From: Acidobacteriaceae bacterium
GTDB lineage: Bacteria > Acidobacteriota > Terriglobia > Bryobacterales > Bryobacteraceae
Reading direction: 5' to 3'
Length of the DNA stretch: 64,000 bases
NCBI GenBank assembly: GCA_019233755.1
Contig: JAFAMD010000068.1
Location: 124,001 to 188,000, forward strand
This document shows positions 51,112-60,100 of this stretch, piece after piece (the stretch's first letter is position 1; the number at the start of each line of letters is the position of its first letter). The translations under genes were made by a program, and so were the position numbers. The notes beneath the pieces are model-generated. The model worked only from the letters and a program-made list of their open reading frames with translations. It had not been told where the DNA came from and ran no database searches.

Positions 51112-51945
51112 TTACAGACGTGGCGCGCCCTGGGAGGAGGTTTCCCAAGCGCAAGTCACTTCGGAGCCCAGAAAATCTTGGCGATACTCTTTCGGTCTAA
51201 CTCCACAGACGTCACGAAAGACCTGCGCGAAGTGCTGCTGGGTCTTGAAGCCACAGGCCATGGCCACGTCCAATATTCGCGCATCGGGAGCGCGCAACAT
51301 CGCCTTAGCGCGCTCGACCCTTTCGCGCAGAACAAATTGATGCGGCGTCTCGCCCGTTGACTTACGAAACATCCGCGCGAAATGAGCTGTGCTCAACCCT
51401 ACCGATTGCGCCATCTCGTCGAGACTCAAGTCGTCGTCGATCTTTGCATGGACCAACTCTTTAACCCTTCGGAAGCGTGCTGAGCCCAGTCCGCCTCTGT
51501 TTATCTGCACAGGACGGCGCCTTACTGCATGACCATTAACCAGCGCTATGGCAATCGCCTGTTCGACAGAATCCAGGAACAGACGCCCGCCCGGAAATCC
51601 AGCAAGCATCTCCGCATTAACGGCCGCGACCAGCGCGCCCAGACGGGGGTCCGCAAACTTGCGATGAGGGCGCAGTTCTACCTCGCCATTCGCTCCATCA
51701 GAAGCGGCCATCAGTGCTGCATCGGAAATACTGATCTGCAGCATCGGCACGGTCATGAGTCCAACCCACTTTTGACGGGGCAACATTCCTAAGTCGCCCG
51801 CCGCGTAGTCGACCTTTTCCATCGTGGAACGGTGTGAGCCGGATTCAATTGAGCCGGACCCCAGCAGCATTGCGAGCCCTTGCTCCTGCCGCACCCAAAG
51901 ACGCGGCTCTGTAACAGATTCGGGTGGTTTGAGTTCAACTCTCAT
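51112..51945 (-). CDS. AraC family transcriptional regulator
   Basis: 277 residues. The N-terminal half is cupin-like (GSHRSTMEKVDYAAGDLGML). The C-terminal HTH_18 domain has DLSLDEMAQSVGLSTAHFAR, MFRKSTGETPHQFVLRERVE, RAKAMLRAPDARILDVAMAC and GFKTQQHFAQVFRDVCGVRP. It probably senses a small molecule and regulates nearby genes. The four-gene redox operon transcribed on the same strand starts about 300 bp downstream of its stop. The ATG 51945 precedes MRVELKPPESV. Confidence 0.92.
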   Translation of the reverse strand: MRVELKPPESVTEPRLWVRQEQGLAMLLGSGSIESGSHRSTMEKVDYAAGDLGMLPRQKWVGLMTVPMLQISISDAALMAASDGANGEVELRPHRKFADPRLGALVAAVNAEMLAGFPGGRLFLDSVEQAIAIALVNGHAVRRRPVQINRGGLGSARFRRVKELVHAKIDDDLSLDEMAQSVGLSTAHFARMFRKSTGETPHQFVLRERVERAKAMLRAPDARILDVAMACGFKTQQHFAQVFRDVCGVRPKEYRQDFLGSEVTCAWETSSQGAPRL

Positions 51946-52128
51946 TCTTTTGCTTCTGATTTGATGTATCTCCGGGGCAAGGGCGATGCGTGTATCTCAA
52001 CGTGAAGGTATATGTTGGCGAGCAAACGGTTCTGATTTACCCGGGGATCACCGAAAATCGGGATAGTTTGTGACCATTAGGCGTGCTAGTGGATGTGAAG
52101 GATTTTCTCCAAAGGGCAGGTAGTAAAT

Positions 52129-53031
52129 CTAGGGTCTAGCCGGTGGACGACCAGCGTGAATCTTGTCGGGATTGTTCACTGAGTAGATCGCGGTGATGCG
52201 GCCGTCAAGGATGGAAAAGGACGTGACAGAGAACAGTTCTCCATCTCGGAAGGTCACGATACCCGGCCCGGAATTTACGGTAGCCGGGTGTACGTCAAAT
52301 ACGATGCCGTGCTTGCGTCGCAAACCGAGGAAAAACCGCGTGATGCGGTCGGCCCCATACACCGGATTGAGAGCCGAAGGCACTTTGCCGCCGCCATCGG
52401 TGACCAACACAGCGTCTTTTGCAAGGATGGCAAGCAGTTCCTTCTCATCGCCCCGTGCCAATGCGTCGATGAAGCGAGTCACAATGGGCGACGCGACCTT
52501 TTTGGAGACGGGCGGGGCTTGCCTGGCGCGGTCGAGTGCAGCCCGGGCACGGATCATTACCTGGCGGCAAGCGGCCTCCGATTTGCCGGTGATTTCGGCG
52601 ATCGATTGATAAGAGTGTTCGAAGATTTCGCGTAAGACGAAGACCACGCGCTGCTCGGGCTCGAGTTTTTCGAGCAGATACAAGAGGCCGACCGAGAGGC
52701 GCGAGTGCGTGATCGCATCCTGTTCCGGGTCAGGAGCGTTGAAGACCGGTTCCGGAAGCCATTCGCCAGGATAGACCTCCCGCCGGTGCTGCGCGGAACG
52801 AAGTTTATCGATGGACAGGCGGGTCACGACGGTGGTCAACCAAGCCTGGGCATTCCGAATGGATGCGTAGTCAGATTGCTGGAAACGCAGTAGAGTTTCC
52901 TGCACCACGTCTTCGCTCTCAACCAGACTTCCGAGATAGCCGTATGCAAGAGAGAGAAGGCGCTTGCGTTCGGACGGTGAGGGGACGAAGGGGCTTACGT
53001 TGCCGAGTTGCTGAAGATCGGGAGAGCCCAA
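52129..53031 (-). CDS. ECF41-type RNA polymerase sigma factor with SnoaL-like C-terminal domain
   Basis: About 300 residues: region 2 (LLSLAYGYLGSLVESEDVVQ, ETLLRFQQ), region 4 (LEPEQRVVFVLREIFEHSYQ, SIAEITGKSEAACRQVMIRA) and a C-terminal SnoaL-like NTF2 domain with the family-type VNNPDKI near the end. The extra domain is diagnostic of ECF41, which needs no anti-sigma partner because the C-terminus itself modulates activity. TTG 53031 is the best available start because the longer frame to 53133 overlaps the divergent gene and its promoter. The divergent AhpD-like gene is the expected ECF41 target. Confidence 0.9.
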   Translation of the reverse strand: MGSPDLQQLGNVSPFVPSPSERKRLLSLAYGYLGSLVESEDVVQETLLRFQQSDYASIRNAQAWLTTVVTRLSIDKLRSAQHRREVYPGEWLPEPVFNAPDPEQDAITHSRLSVGLLYLLEKLEPEQRVVFVLREIFEHSYQSIAEITGKSEAACRQVMIRARAALDRARQAPPVSKKVASPIVTRFIDALARGDEKELLAILAKDAVLVTDGGGKVPSALNPVYGADRITRFFLGLRRKHGIVFDVHPATVNSGPGIVTFRDGELFSVTSFSILDGRITAIYSVNNPDKIHAGRPPARP

Positions 53032-53060
53032 CGATTTCAGCGTACAAAAATTCAATTTGG

Positions 53061-53087
53061 CGTCACAAACTCCGCTCACGTTTCGTC
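53061..53087 (+). promoter_or_regulatory. ECF41-type promoter of the AhpD/CMD-like gene
   Basis: CGTCACA at 53061-53067 and CGTC at 53084-53087 are separated by exactly 16 bp. The ECF41 consensus is TGTCACA-n16-CGTC, so only one base differs. The -10 lies 25 bp upstream of ATG 53113, and the leader contains AGAGGAAG as ribosome site. Confidence 0.85.
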
Positions 53088-53112
53088 GGGAGAGATAGAG
53101 GAAGAAAACAAA

Positions 53113-53619
53113 ATGGAAGACAAAAAAACACACAGGATAGAACCGAGAATCAACCTGGCCGATCCGGCGTTAAGTGACGTAATGAAAGCGATGTATGGGC
53201 TGGAGGGTCCGCTGCGGAACTCGGGACTTGAGCCGGCGCTGCGCGAGCTGGTGAAAACACGGGCCTCACAGATTAACGGCTGCGCCTACTGCATTGATAT
53301 GCATACGAAGGACGCGAGAGCGCAGGGCGAGAGTGAGCAGCGGCTGTATGCGTTAAATGCCTGGCGAGAAACGCCGTTTTATACCGACCGGGAGCGCGCC
53401 GCGCTGGAGTGGACCGAGCATCTGACGCTGATTGCCGGGAAAGGCGTCCCGGACGATTTGTATCAGCGGGTGAGAGAGCACTTCAGCGAAGAGGAGATTG
53501 TGAAGCTGACGCTCGCGGTCGTGCAGATCAATGGGTGGAACCGGCTGGCAATCGCGTTCCGCGCGCCTGCCGGCAACTATCAGCCGGCGCAGCATCATCA
53601 TGTCGAAGCCATGGCCTAG
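53113..53619 (+). CDS. Carboxymuconolactone decarboxylase / AhpD-like protein
   Basis: About 168 residues with the AhpD-like fold. The redox motif CAYC is in QINGCAYCIDMHTKDARAQG, with the conserved His two residues beyond IDM. The rest is helical: RELVKTRAS, REHFSEEEIVKLTLAVVQIN, GWNRLAIAFRAP. CMD/AhpD proteins act as peroxidase-linked thiol reductants or decarboxylases. This gene type is the classic partner of ECF41 sigma factors. A BELL-type ribosome site is not needed, as AGAGGAAG precedes ATG 53113. Confidence 0.9.
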   Translation: MEDKKTHRIEPRINLADPALSDVMKAMYGLEGPLRNSGLEPALRELVKTRASQINGCAYCIDMHTKDARAQGESEQRLYALNAWRETPFYTDRERAALEWTEHLTLIAGKGVPDDLYQRVREHFSEEEIVKLTLAVVQINGWNRLAIAFRAPAGNYQPAQHHHVEAMA

Positions 53620-53750
53620 GACGAGTTGCTGCACTCGGGTTCAGAGTGAGCGCCGATGCGCAAGCCCACCAGCATCGCTTGGTGAACCGGAGACGCAGGC
53701 GAAAACGCGGCTATCGGCCTGACTGGTTTCTGATTACGTTCCCTAGGCTG

Positions 53751-56135
53751 CTATGGCAGCGGCACGACCTTGCCAGGCATGGGCGGGGGGCAGCCCATCC
53801 TACTCATAATCGTGGAGGCGAAGTTGAGGCTGTCGTAGGGTTCGGTTATGTGTTCCACCGGGATACCGGGACCATTCATCATCCACACGGAGTGGGTGGA
53901 AATACGGAAGAACGCTCCGTGATTGCCGCCCGGATTCGGGAAGCGCACATTGAAATTCCAATGATCTGCGGCGAAGACATGAAAGTCGGCCTGCACGAGT
54001 TCGCGGCGGCGGCGTTCGTAGCGCAGCAGCACCGGGCTGGTGCCCCGGGGCCCCGGCACGTTGTCCGCGACCGGCGAAAGCTGTTCGGTGATACCGATTA
54101 CTCCGTTTGAGTAGCGCGTTTGGTGAATGGCCTCCATCCATTCGTGCTCGGAGTGCCATGCCGAAAGCCACGCCGCGCGGTTCTCGCCCGACGGTATGTT
54201 CGACCGCGGGTCCTCGAACAATTGCAGGGGCAAACCGGCGCGCCACGGCTGATCGGTCCAGGTTATTTTTCCGCTCTGATCTTGTGTGAGTTCTTTCACC
54301 GGCCGCACCGAGATGAGACCCGACACGTCGGTCAGAATCACGAGCTGGCTCGCGGCATCGCCGTAAAGCAGATAGGCATGCTGCGGCCCGGTCGCCTCCG
54401 TTACATACAGACCATCGGGCAGGCGCATAGCCGTAAAATCGATCGGCTTGGGCGAGAGCTCTTTCTGCGGGTTATTGTGCACCTTCTGCGCGGCCAGCAA
54501 TTCGAAGTAATTGACGTACTTGAACGACCGCTCTTCGTCGAGATGCCCGTCCTGCCCCACCACTAAACCGCCCGGCGACAGCGCGATTACATAATGCTCG
54601 AGCTGGTGCACAGAATTGCTGTCTCCCAGGCTCAGCGCCGGAACCAGTTCCGAAATGGGCCGCTGCAGCGGCTTATCGGGGCTCGACTGAAACTCCAGCA
54701 ATGCGCGAAGATGGGCGACATACGAGGTGTAGCCGCTGTGCTCGTGCTCCCATTGGGCGAGCTCGTCGATCAGCCGGCGCGCTTCCTTATCATTGCCGTT
54801 GTCCTCGTCTTCGTGCGTCCATTTCCTGGGTACATCCTCGAGCTGTTTCTTGCGCTGAGCGATGCGCGCGGCCAGCGCCTGCATCTCTTCGGTCATCTGC
54901 TCCGCAGTCTTCTCCCATGCGGCGCGATGCCTGTCGATCAGCGCTTTTAATGTCGCGGCAGCGGCGGCGCGTACCCTGGCGGCGAGATCGGGACGCTGCA
55001 ACTGCTGGAGCAGAATGTGGATCTCATTCAAGTCGCTGTTGCGGAGCTGCACCGCGGCTCGCTCATTGCCGTCGATGTCCAGCCAGGCAGTCGCGTATTG
55101 CTCAGCCTGTCCTTTGAGGTAAAAAGAAGCCGTGCTTGGGGTGGTGACGCGATGACGCATCGGGTTCAAACCGCGCAGCTTGAAATCGCTAAACTGCTCG
55201 CGGTCTGTTACCACATGATGTCCTCCTCCATCGGGGCTGTTGAACAGATCCGGCAAACTGAAGGTTTGGCTCATCACGCCCGGGACGTTGTTCATGCCGT
55301 GATCGGAGACCACCGCGAACAACGTTTCGGCGGCATACGGGCTTTGCTGAATCGCAGTCCAGATGCGCCCCACGACCGCGTCCAAACGCCGCATCGCATC
55401 GTACAGCGCAGCGGGCTGGGTGGTTTCATGTCCCTCATGATCTACGTCGCCGGTGAAGTAGTCGAGGTACACGATCTCGGGGCTGGCCAGCCCCCGTTCC
55501 AGCTCGACCTCCTCCTCTTCGAGCAGCACGGAATCGAGCGAGGGCGTTTCACCACTCTCGATCATCGAGAAGATCACCTTGCCCGAGAATCGTTTTTTCA
55601 AGGTGCTGTTCAGCGTCCGCCAGCGCACTCCGCGCTGAAAAAGCTGGAAGCCCTGGTAAGAATGGACGAATCCGAATGAGTCCATGAGCAGGGGAACGCC
55701 GGCCCGGTCCAGCACTTCTACGCCCGGCATGTCGACCTCTTTGCTGCGCGCGTACTCGACGTAGAACGGGAAGAAGTTCAGATAGTCATAGGCTTCTCCC
55801 GTGTAACGGTCATACTCGACGTTGCCGCGAATCACCGTGTGATAACCGGTACCGAGCATCGACCACGATGGAGCCGAAAGAGTGATCCCGCGGGTATAGA
55901 AGTTATCGAAGACCGTACCGTTCTCACCGAAGACATGCTGGAACCAAGGCAGCCGGGACTTGCCGGTGGCCGGATCCTTTTCCGCCATGGCGTCGTAAAG
56001 CAGGTCCGCGTTCAGGCCGTCGATCTTCAGGATTACGAGCCGCTTTGCACTTGCGGGAGTGCTTTCGGCTGGAGTAACCACCACTGCACTCAGGAGAAGA
56101 AAGGCCGACGCAGCCAGCCGGGCGAATCGGCTCAC
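53751..56135 (-). CDS. Exported type I phosphodiesterase/nucleotide pyrophosphatase family protein
   Basis: 794 residues. The signal is AASAFLLLSAVVVTPAES. Metal-ligand motifs of the alkaline-phosphatase superfamily appear in order: LVILKIDGLNADLL (Asp), TLSAPSWSMLG (nucleophile Ser/Thr), YLDYFTGDVDHEGHETT (Asp and His), FAVVSDHGMNN (Asp-His) and a late GGNHGAFFRI (His). A helical insertion rich in Glu and Arg lies at about 390-450. The enzyme could hydrolyse phosphodiesters or lipid head groups. The start is GTG 56135, overlapping the stop of the next upstream gene as GTGA, so the two are coupled. Confidence 0.88.
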   Translation of the reverse strand: MSRFARLAASAFLLLSAVVVTPAESTPASAKRLVILKIDGLNADLLYDAMAEKDPATGKSRLPWFQHVFGENGTVFDNFYTRGITLSAPSWSMLGTGYHTVIRGNVEYDRYTGEAYDYLNFFPFYVEYARSKEVDMPGVEVLDRAGVPLLMDSFGFVHSYQGFQLFQRGVRWRTLNSTLKKRFSGKVIFSMIESGETPSLDSVLLEEEEVELERGLASPEIVYLDYFTGDVDHEGHETTQPAALYDAMRRLDAVVGRIWTAIQQSPYAAETLFAVVSDHGMNNVPGVMSQTFSLPDLFNSPDGGGHHVVTDREQFSDFKLRGLNPMRHRVTTPSTASFYLKGQAEQYATAWLDIDGNERAAVQLRNSDLNEIHILLQQLQRPDLAARVRAAAAATLKALIDRHRAAWEKTAEQMTEEMQALAARIAQRKKQLEDVPRKWTHEDEDNGNDKEARRLIDELAQWEHEHSGYTSYVAHLRALLEFQSSPDKPLQRPISELVPALSLGDSNSVHQLEHYVIALSPGGLVVGQDGHLDEERSFKYVNYFELLAAQKVHNNPQKELSPKPIDFTAMRLPDGLYVTEATGPQHAYLLYGDAASQLVILTDVSGLISVRPVKELTQDQSGKITWTDQPWRAGLPLQLFEDPRSNIPSGENRAAWLSAWHSEHEWMEAIHQTRYSNGVIGITEQLSPVADNVPGPRGTSPVLLRYERRRRELVQADFHVFAADHWNFNVRFPNPGGNHGAFFRISTHSVWMMNGPGIPVEHITEPYDSLNFASTIMSRMGCPPPMPGKVVPLP

Positions 56136-58090
56136 TTGGGTCCGTCGGCGCCCGAGATGTGGAACGCCACTCCGGCCCCGGCCGCTCCTGCCGATACGCC
56201 CGGTGCGGCACCTGGTTGTGCCGGCGCGCTGTTTCGTTGAATCGAGTTCAACGCTTCAACGCAGCCGGCGCGCAACGTGGTGTCGTGCGAAAGCCCTTCC
56301 AGCTTCTGCAGCGTCGCGCCGGCATGGACCCGCATCGCAGGCGAGTTGACGTACGGCATCAAGCCGGCCAGTTCCGCCACCGACGACTCAATGCGCGCAC
56401 TCTCATACGAGACTTCGGGCTCTGTTGCAGCGTTCACGAGCGAATCGAGAAAGTTCAACTGATACTGGGCCCGACGGTAGGAATCGAGCATGGCGAGCTC
56501 TTCGCCTTCGCGCGGAGTGCGGTGCGTATAGGCTCCCAGGGTGACCATGTGCAATGCACCATCGCGGGCAAGCTGCTTTTTGGTCTCGCCGAAGGAGGCT
56601 AATTCCTCCCGGCGATCCTTGTCGAGCCGCAGGACCAAAACTCCATCAGGCCGGGCGTCTTTTTCCAGTTGTTCATAACGTGCGTGGGCAGCCTGAAGTT
56701 CCAAGGCCGGGTTCGCTTCGAGCGGATTGATTTCGAGCACCTTAATCCGCTCGCGCATTTCTTTTCGCAGCACCGGGTCCAACTGATGATCCAAGGCCAA
56801 TTGCACGCGAAATTGTGAGTAGCAATCCAGGCGGGCTGATTGTTCCACGGCCGTACCATGCCTGGCAACAACGAAATTGTACAGGTCTGCTCCGACGTAA
56901 TAGTACCAATTCGTAAAGTGGGAGAGGCCAATGACGCCGGCCGTAATCTCGTTGATCGAGCGCTGGGTCATTTCATGCCATCGCACATGCAGCTTGTCGC
57001 GGAAATCAACCAGCAGCAACGGCAGCTTCGGATAGTTCAAGCTATAGACGCCCAGCGGAAGCAAATCAACACGCTCGCCTCCCGGCGCGCCGGCAGGCAG
57101 CAGGGTACCGTTGTCATCCATCTTTCGGTGGAACACCGGCCCGCGCCAATCCTCCAAACGGCCATCGCGCCAGGGATCGCTGATGTTCAGCAGCTTCCAA
57201 ACGGGCCCCAGCGACGTTCCGAGAGGTTCGCTGGCCTCCTTGACGGGGAACCACAACATCGCGTATTGTCCGTCAGTACCGCCGACACTCAACGGTTCAA
57301 AAACCAGCCCGGTCTTCTCGGCACACTGACGAAGCAGTTCCCAGTTACGCGCGCGAACCCGTTCCTGCTGGTAATCCGCCTCTTCACCCAGCCGGGCTGC
57401 CTGATGCTCATTGACAAATCCACCAAGCATTTTCTTGCGTAACTCGAGGCGCGCGATTACGGTATAGATTTGAGTGCGCGTCAACCCCGCGGCGTCGTCG
57501 GAAACCGGCGCGAGCCGAAGGTAACTGACTGCTTCTTCGAGATGCAGCCGCTCATGATCAATATCGTTGGTACGGTAGGCTCGGGAGGTCGCCCGGATGG
57601 GTGTTGTGCTGGGATCGAGCAGCGTCCACTGCAACAAGTCTCGCATCCCATCCGAGAACACCGGATGTTCGGGAGCGGCCAGATTGAGCAGCGGCTTGGT
57701 ATCCCGCGGTCTGGTAACGTCGGGGCCATCGCCGACACGCCAATAGAAAAAAGGAATCGCCGAGAGAAAGCGCTGTTCCAGATTGGGCGGCGCATAGGTT
57801 AACAACCACACGTACGTCAAGCGGTCGTTATTAGGATTTGCATCGCCGAGGGTATCGCGAAGCACGGCAATGAGAGGTATTTCGCCTTCCACACCGCCAG
57901 AATTGGTGGGAGGGCGACAAAACAAGGTTACGATCTCAGCGGTCTCGCCTACAGGAATCGATCGCCAATAATATTCCGATTGGTTCCTTTCAGCGGTGGT
58001 GGTGCTTTGCGGCCGATCCGCATATGCTCGCAGGGGCAGTGCAGCCGCGAGCAGCACAGCGCCAACAAGTATCTGCGAAACAACACTCAT
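56132..58090 (-). CDS. Uncharacterised exported 652-residue protein coupled to the phosphodiesterase gene
   Basis: I do not recognise this family. A signal peptide covers about 1-24 (LVGAVLLAAALPLRA). The mature protein is mainly soluble, with SIPVGETAEIVTLFCRPPTN, YVWLLTYAPPNLEQRFLSAI, WLLTYAP-type strands, a tryptophan-rich middle (ISDPWRDGRLEDWRGPVFH) and a C-terminal helical region (RAQYQLNFLDSLVNAATEPE). The tail is Gly/Ala-rich. The stop overlaps the phosphodiesterase GTG, so they are probably made together and may act in one envelope process. Confidence 0.68.
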   Translation of the reverse strand: MSVVSQILVGAVLLAAALPLRAYADRPQSTTTAERNQSEYYWRSIPVGETAEIVTLFCRPPTNSGGVEGEIPLIAVLRDTLGDANPNNDRLTYVWLLTYAPPNLEQRFLSAIPFFYWRVGDGPDVTRPRDTKPLLNLAAPEHPVFSDGMRDLLQWTLLDPSTTPIRATSRAYRTNDIDHERLHLEEAVSYLRLAPVSDDAAGLTRTQIYTVIARLELRKKMLGGFVNEHQAARLGEEADYQQERVRARNWELLRQCAEKTGLVFEPLSVGGTDGQYAMLWFPVKEASEPLGTSLGPVWKLLNISDPWRDGRLEDWRGPVFHRKMDDNGTLLPAGAPGGERVDLLPLGVYSLNYPKLPLLLVDFRDKLHVRWHEMTQRSINEITAGVIGLSHFTNWYYYVGADLYNFVVARHGTAVEQSARLDCYSQFRVQLALDHQLDPVLRKEMRERIKVLEINPLEANPALELQAAHARYEQLEKDARPDGVLVLRLDKDRREELASFGETKKQLARDGALHMVTLGAYTHRTPREGEELAMLDSYRRAQYQLNFLDSLVNAATEPEVSYESARIESSVAELAGLMPYVNSPAMRVHAGATLQKLEGLSHDTTLRAGCVEALNSIQRNSAPAQPGAAPGVSAGAAGAGVAFHISGADGPK

Positions 58091-58343
58091 AGGTGACTGA
58101 AGAACCCCACCTTAATGCAATTGATGCTCCAGCGATACCTCGGCGTTACCCCCAGCGAACACCAACACGTAGGAAACCGGGGAGATACGGCGAAATTTCG
58201 CCTCGCGAGAGTCTTCATTGCAGTGATCCACGCTATGAAGATTAGAGGCCAGTTGTTCCATTTTTCGAAACGGGCATTGGGGCGATGACCCACCTCGCGC
58301 GCGAAGGTCTCGGAGTGGAGACAACATGATACGGTAAGAAGAA

Positions 58344-58793
58344 GTGTCGTTCGATAGTGCGCTGAATTTAGTGTGGTTGCTGCTTGGAGCTATCGCTCTG
58401 ATATGCACCATACGTGCGCGTGCACGCCGTCCTGCGAGCCAGCGAATCGGGCCGCCCTCTCTGCATATCGTCGGGGTGACCTTGATTGCTGCCGCGTTGT
58501 TTCCATACATCTCTGCGACGGATGATGTGCTGCGCGTGCAAAATCTCGAGCGGCAGCACGATGCGCATCACCCGGGCCAGGCCCCGGCAAAGCAAAGCCA
58601 GAAGAGCAATTCGCAGAATCAGGACCTGATGCGCCTGTACGAGACAATCGACACGCCGCTTGTCTGCCGTATCCAGGAGATCAGCCTCCTCCTCTGCTTT
58701 ATCAGTCTCGTAATCGCGCCGGTTGTCACACGCATTGACCGTAGCGCGCCCTCGGAGAGCGGCCGCTCGCCACCGCAGTTCCTGCCGGCATAG
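58344..58793 (+). CDS. Small inner-membrane protein preceding the RND efflux operon
   Basis: 149 residues with three hydrophobic segments (LNLVWLLLGAIALICTI; IVGVTLIAAALFPYI; ISLLLCFISLVIAPVV) and a His/Gln-rich loop between them (QHDAHHPGQAPAKQSQ). The His cluster could bind metal, which would suit the divalent-cation RND genes just downstream, but no family is recognised. GTG 58344 follows AAGAAG. The gap to the TolC-like gene is 44 bp. Confidence 0.55.
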   Translation: MSFDSALNLVWLLLGAIALICTIRARARRPASQRIGPPSLHIVGVTLIAAALFPYISATDDVLRVQNLERQHDAHHPGQAPAKQSQKSNSQNQDLMRLYETIDTPLVCRIQEISLLLCFISLVIAPVVTRIDRSAPSESGRSPPQFLPA

Positions 58794-58837
58794 TTCGTAG
58801 AAACCGCATAGCTATTGAAGTTTTTTGAGGAGGACAG

Positions 58838-60100
58838 ATGCAGCGCCGGTTCTGGCGTTTGTGCACCGGTCTCCTGATCGCCATTGGGTGTATGGCCCAG
58901 TCCGCCATGCCGCCGCGAGCCCTTACCTGGCAGGAGACGCAAGACATATTTCGAGCCAATAACCCGACTTTATTGGCTGGTAAACAGACTATTGACGAAG
59001 CCAAGGCCGATGAGATTACGGCGTACCTGCGCCCCAATCCCGACGTGACGTTGGGCTGGGATCAATTGACCCTGTTCAACAACAATCCGTACAGGCCCGT
59101 TTGGCAATCGTATACGTATGGGACTTTCAGCTACCTCCATGAGCGGGAGCATAAGCGCGAATTGCGCCTTGCGAGCGCAAAGCAGGCGACCGAGATCGCG
59201 GTATCGGCACAGTCCGACCTGGAACGTAATCTGATGTTCAACCTGCGGGACGCTTTCGTTCGCGTGATGCTTGCGAAGGCAGTGTTGGGAGTGGCCAAGG
59301 AGAATCTCGATTACTACGACAAGGAGATTGAGATCAGCCAGCAACGCTTTAAGATAGGCGATATCGCCAAGGTCGACTTCCAGCGTATTGAGATCCAGCG
59401 CGTGCAGTACGAATCGGACCTGCAGACGGCGTTAGTCAATCTGCGGACGGCCAAGATAGATCTTCAGGCATTGCTGCGGGACCGCACTCCGGTGGATGAG
59501 TTCGATGTAAAGGAAGAGTTCGATTACAACGAGCCAACCACCACGCTGCCGGACCTCGAGAAGATTGCGCTGAGCGCCCGGCCGGATTTGAAAGAGGCGC
59601 AGCAGTCGCTCGAGCAGGCGCGCACCAATCATCAACTCTCCATCGCGAACGGCTCGACCGATCCGACACTCGGCGTCGATTTCTCCTGGCAGCCGTCGCC
59701 TCTCAACACGTACATGGGCTTCAGTATCAGCTTCCCCTTGCGCATTTTCGACAAAAATCAGGGCGATAAGCTCCATACCCTGATCGATATCGATCGCAAC
59801 CGCAAGCTGCGGGATGCGGCGGAGATCCAGGCGCAGCATGACGTGGATTCCGCTTATGCCACTCTTGACAGCACACTGAAGCTGCTCCGGCCGTACAAGG
59901 AAAAGTACTTGAAGGAGGCTAGCCAGATTCGCGAAACGGTGTCGTTCGCGTATGCGCACGGCGGCGCTTCGCTGCTGGATTTTCTCGACGCGCAGAAGGA
60001 GTACCGCGACACGCAACTCAGTTACTTGAATCTCGTCGGCGCGTATTTATCCGCCGCAAATCAGGTGAATTTTTCCGTTGGACGTGAGGTCATTCGATGA
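58838..60100 (+). CDS. TolC family outer-membrane factor of heavy-metal efflux (CzcC/CusC-like)
   Basis: 420 residues. A signal (LLIAIGCMAQSAM) is followed by the two OEP domains: LTWQETQDIFRANNPTLLAG, ARPDLKEAQQSLEQARTNHQ, PLRIFDKNQGDKL and FDAQKEYRDTQLSYLNLVGA. It forms the outer-membrane channel of a tripartite pump. GAGGAGG lies just before ATG 58838. It overlaps the adaptor gene by ATGA at 60097-60100, and together with the pump downstream it makes a CzcCBA-type operon. Confidence 0.93.
   Translation: MQRRFWRLCTGLLIAIGCMAQSAMPPRALTWQETQDIFRANNPTLLAGKQTIDEAKADEITAYLRPNPDVTLGWDQLTLFNNNPYRPVWQSYTYGTFSYLHEREHKRELRLASAKQATEIAVSAQSDLERNLMFNLRDAFVRVMLAKAVLGVAKENLDYYDKEIEISQQRFKIGDIAKVDFQRIEIQRVQYESDLQTALVNLRTAKIDLQALLRDRTPVDEFDVKEEFDYNEPTTTLPDLEKIALSARPDLKEAQQSLEQARTNHQLSIANGSTDPTLGVDFSWQPSPLNTYMGFSISFPLRIFDKNQGDKLHTLIDIDRNRKLRDAAEIQAQHDVDSAYATLDSTLKLLRPYKEKYLKEASQIRETVSFAYAHGGASLLDFLDAQKEYRDTQLSYLNLVGAYLSAANQVNFSVGREVIR

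Noticed and set aside
52129..53133. The longest possible start for the ECF41 sigma gene at 53133.
   Set aside because: It would read through the ECF41 promoter and the start of the divergent AhpD-like gene, and the extra N-terminus (MCFFVFHFVFFLYLS) does not fit a sigma factor.
54120..55679. Several plus-strand open frames opposite the phosphodiesterase.
   Set aside because: The minus-strand protein has ordered metal-ligand motifs and a signal peptide, so the opposite frames are by-products of composition.
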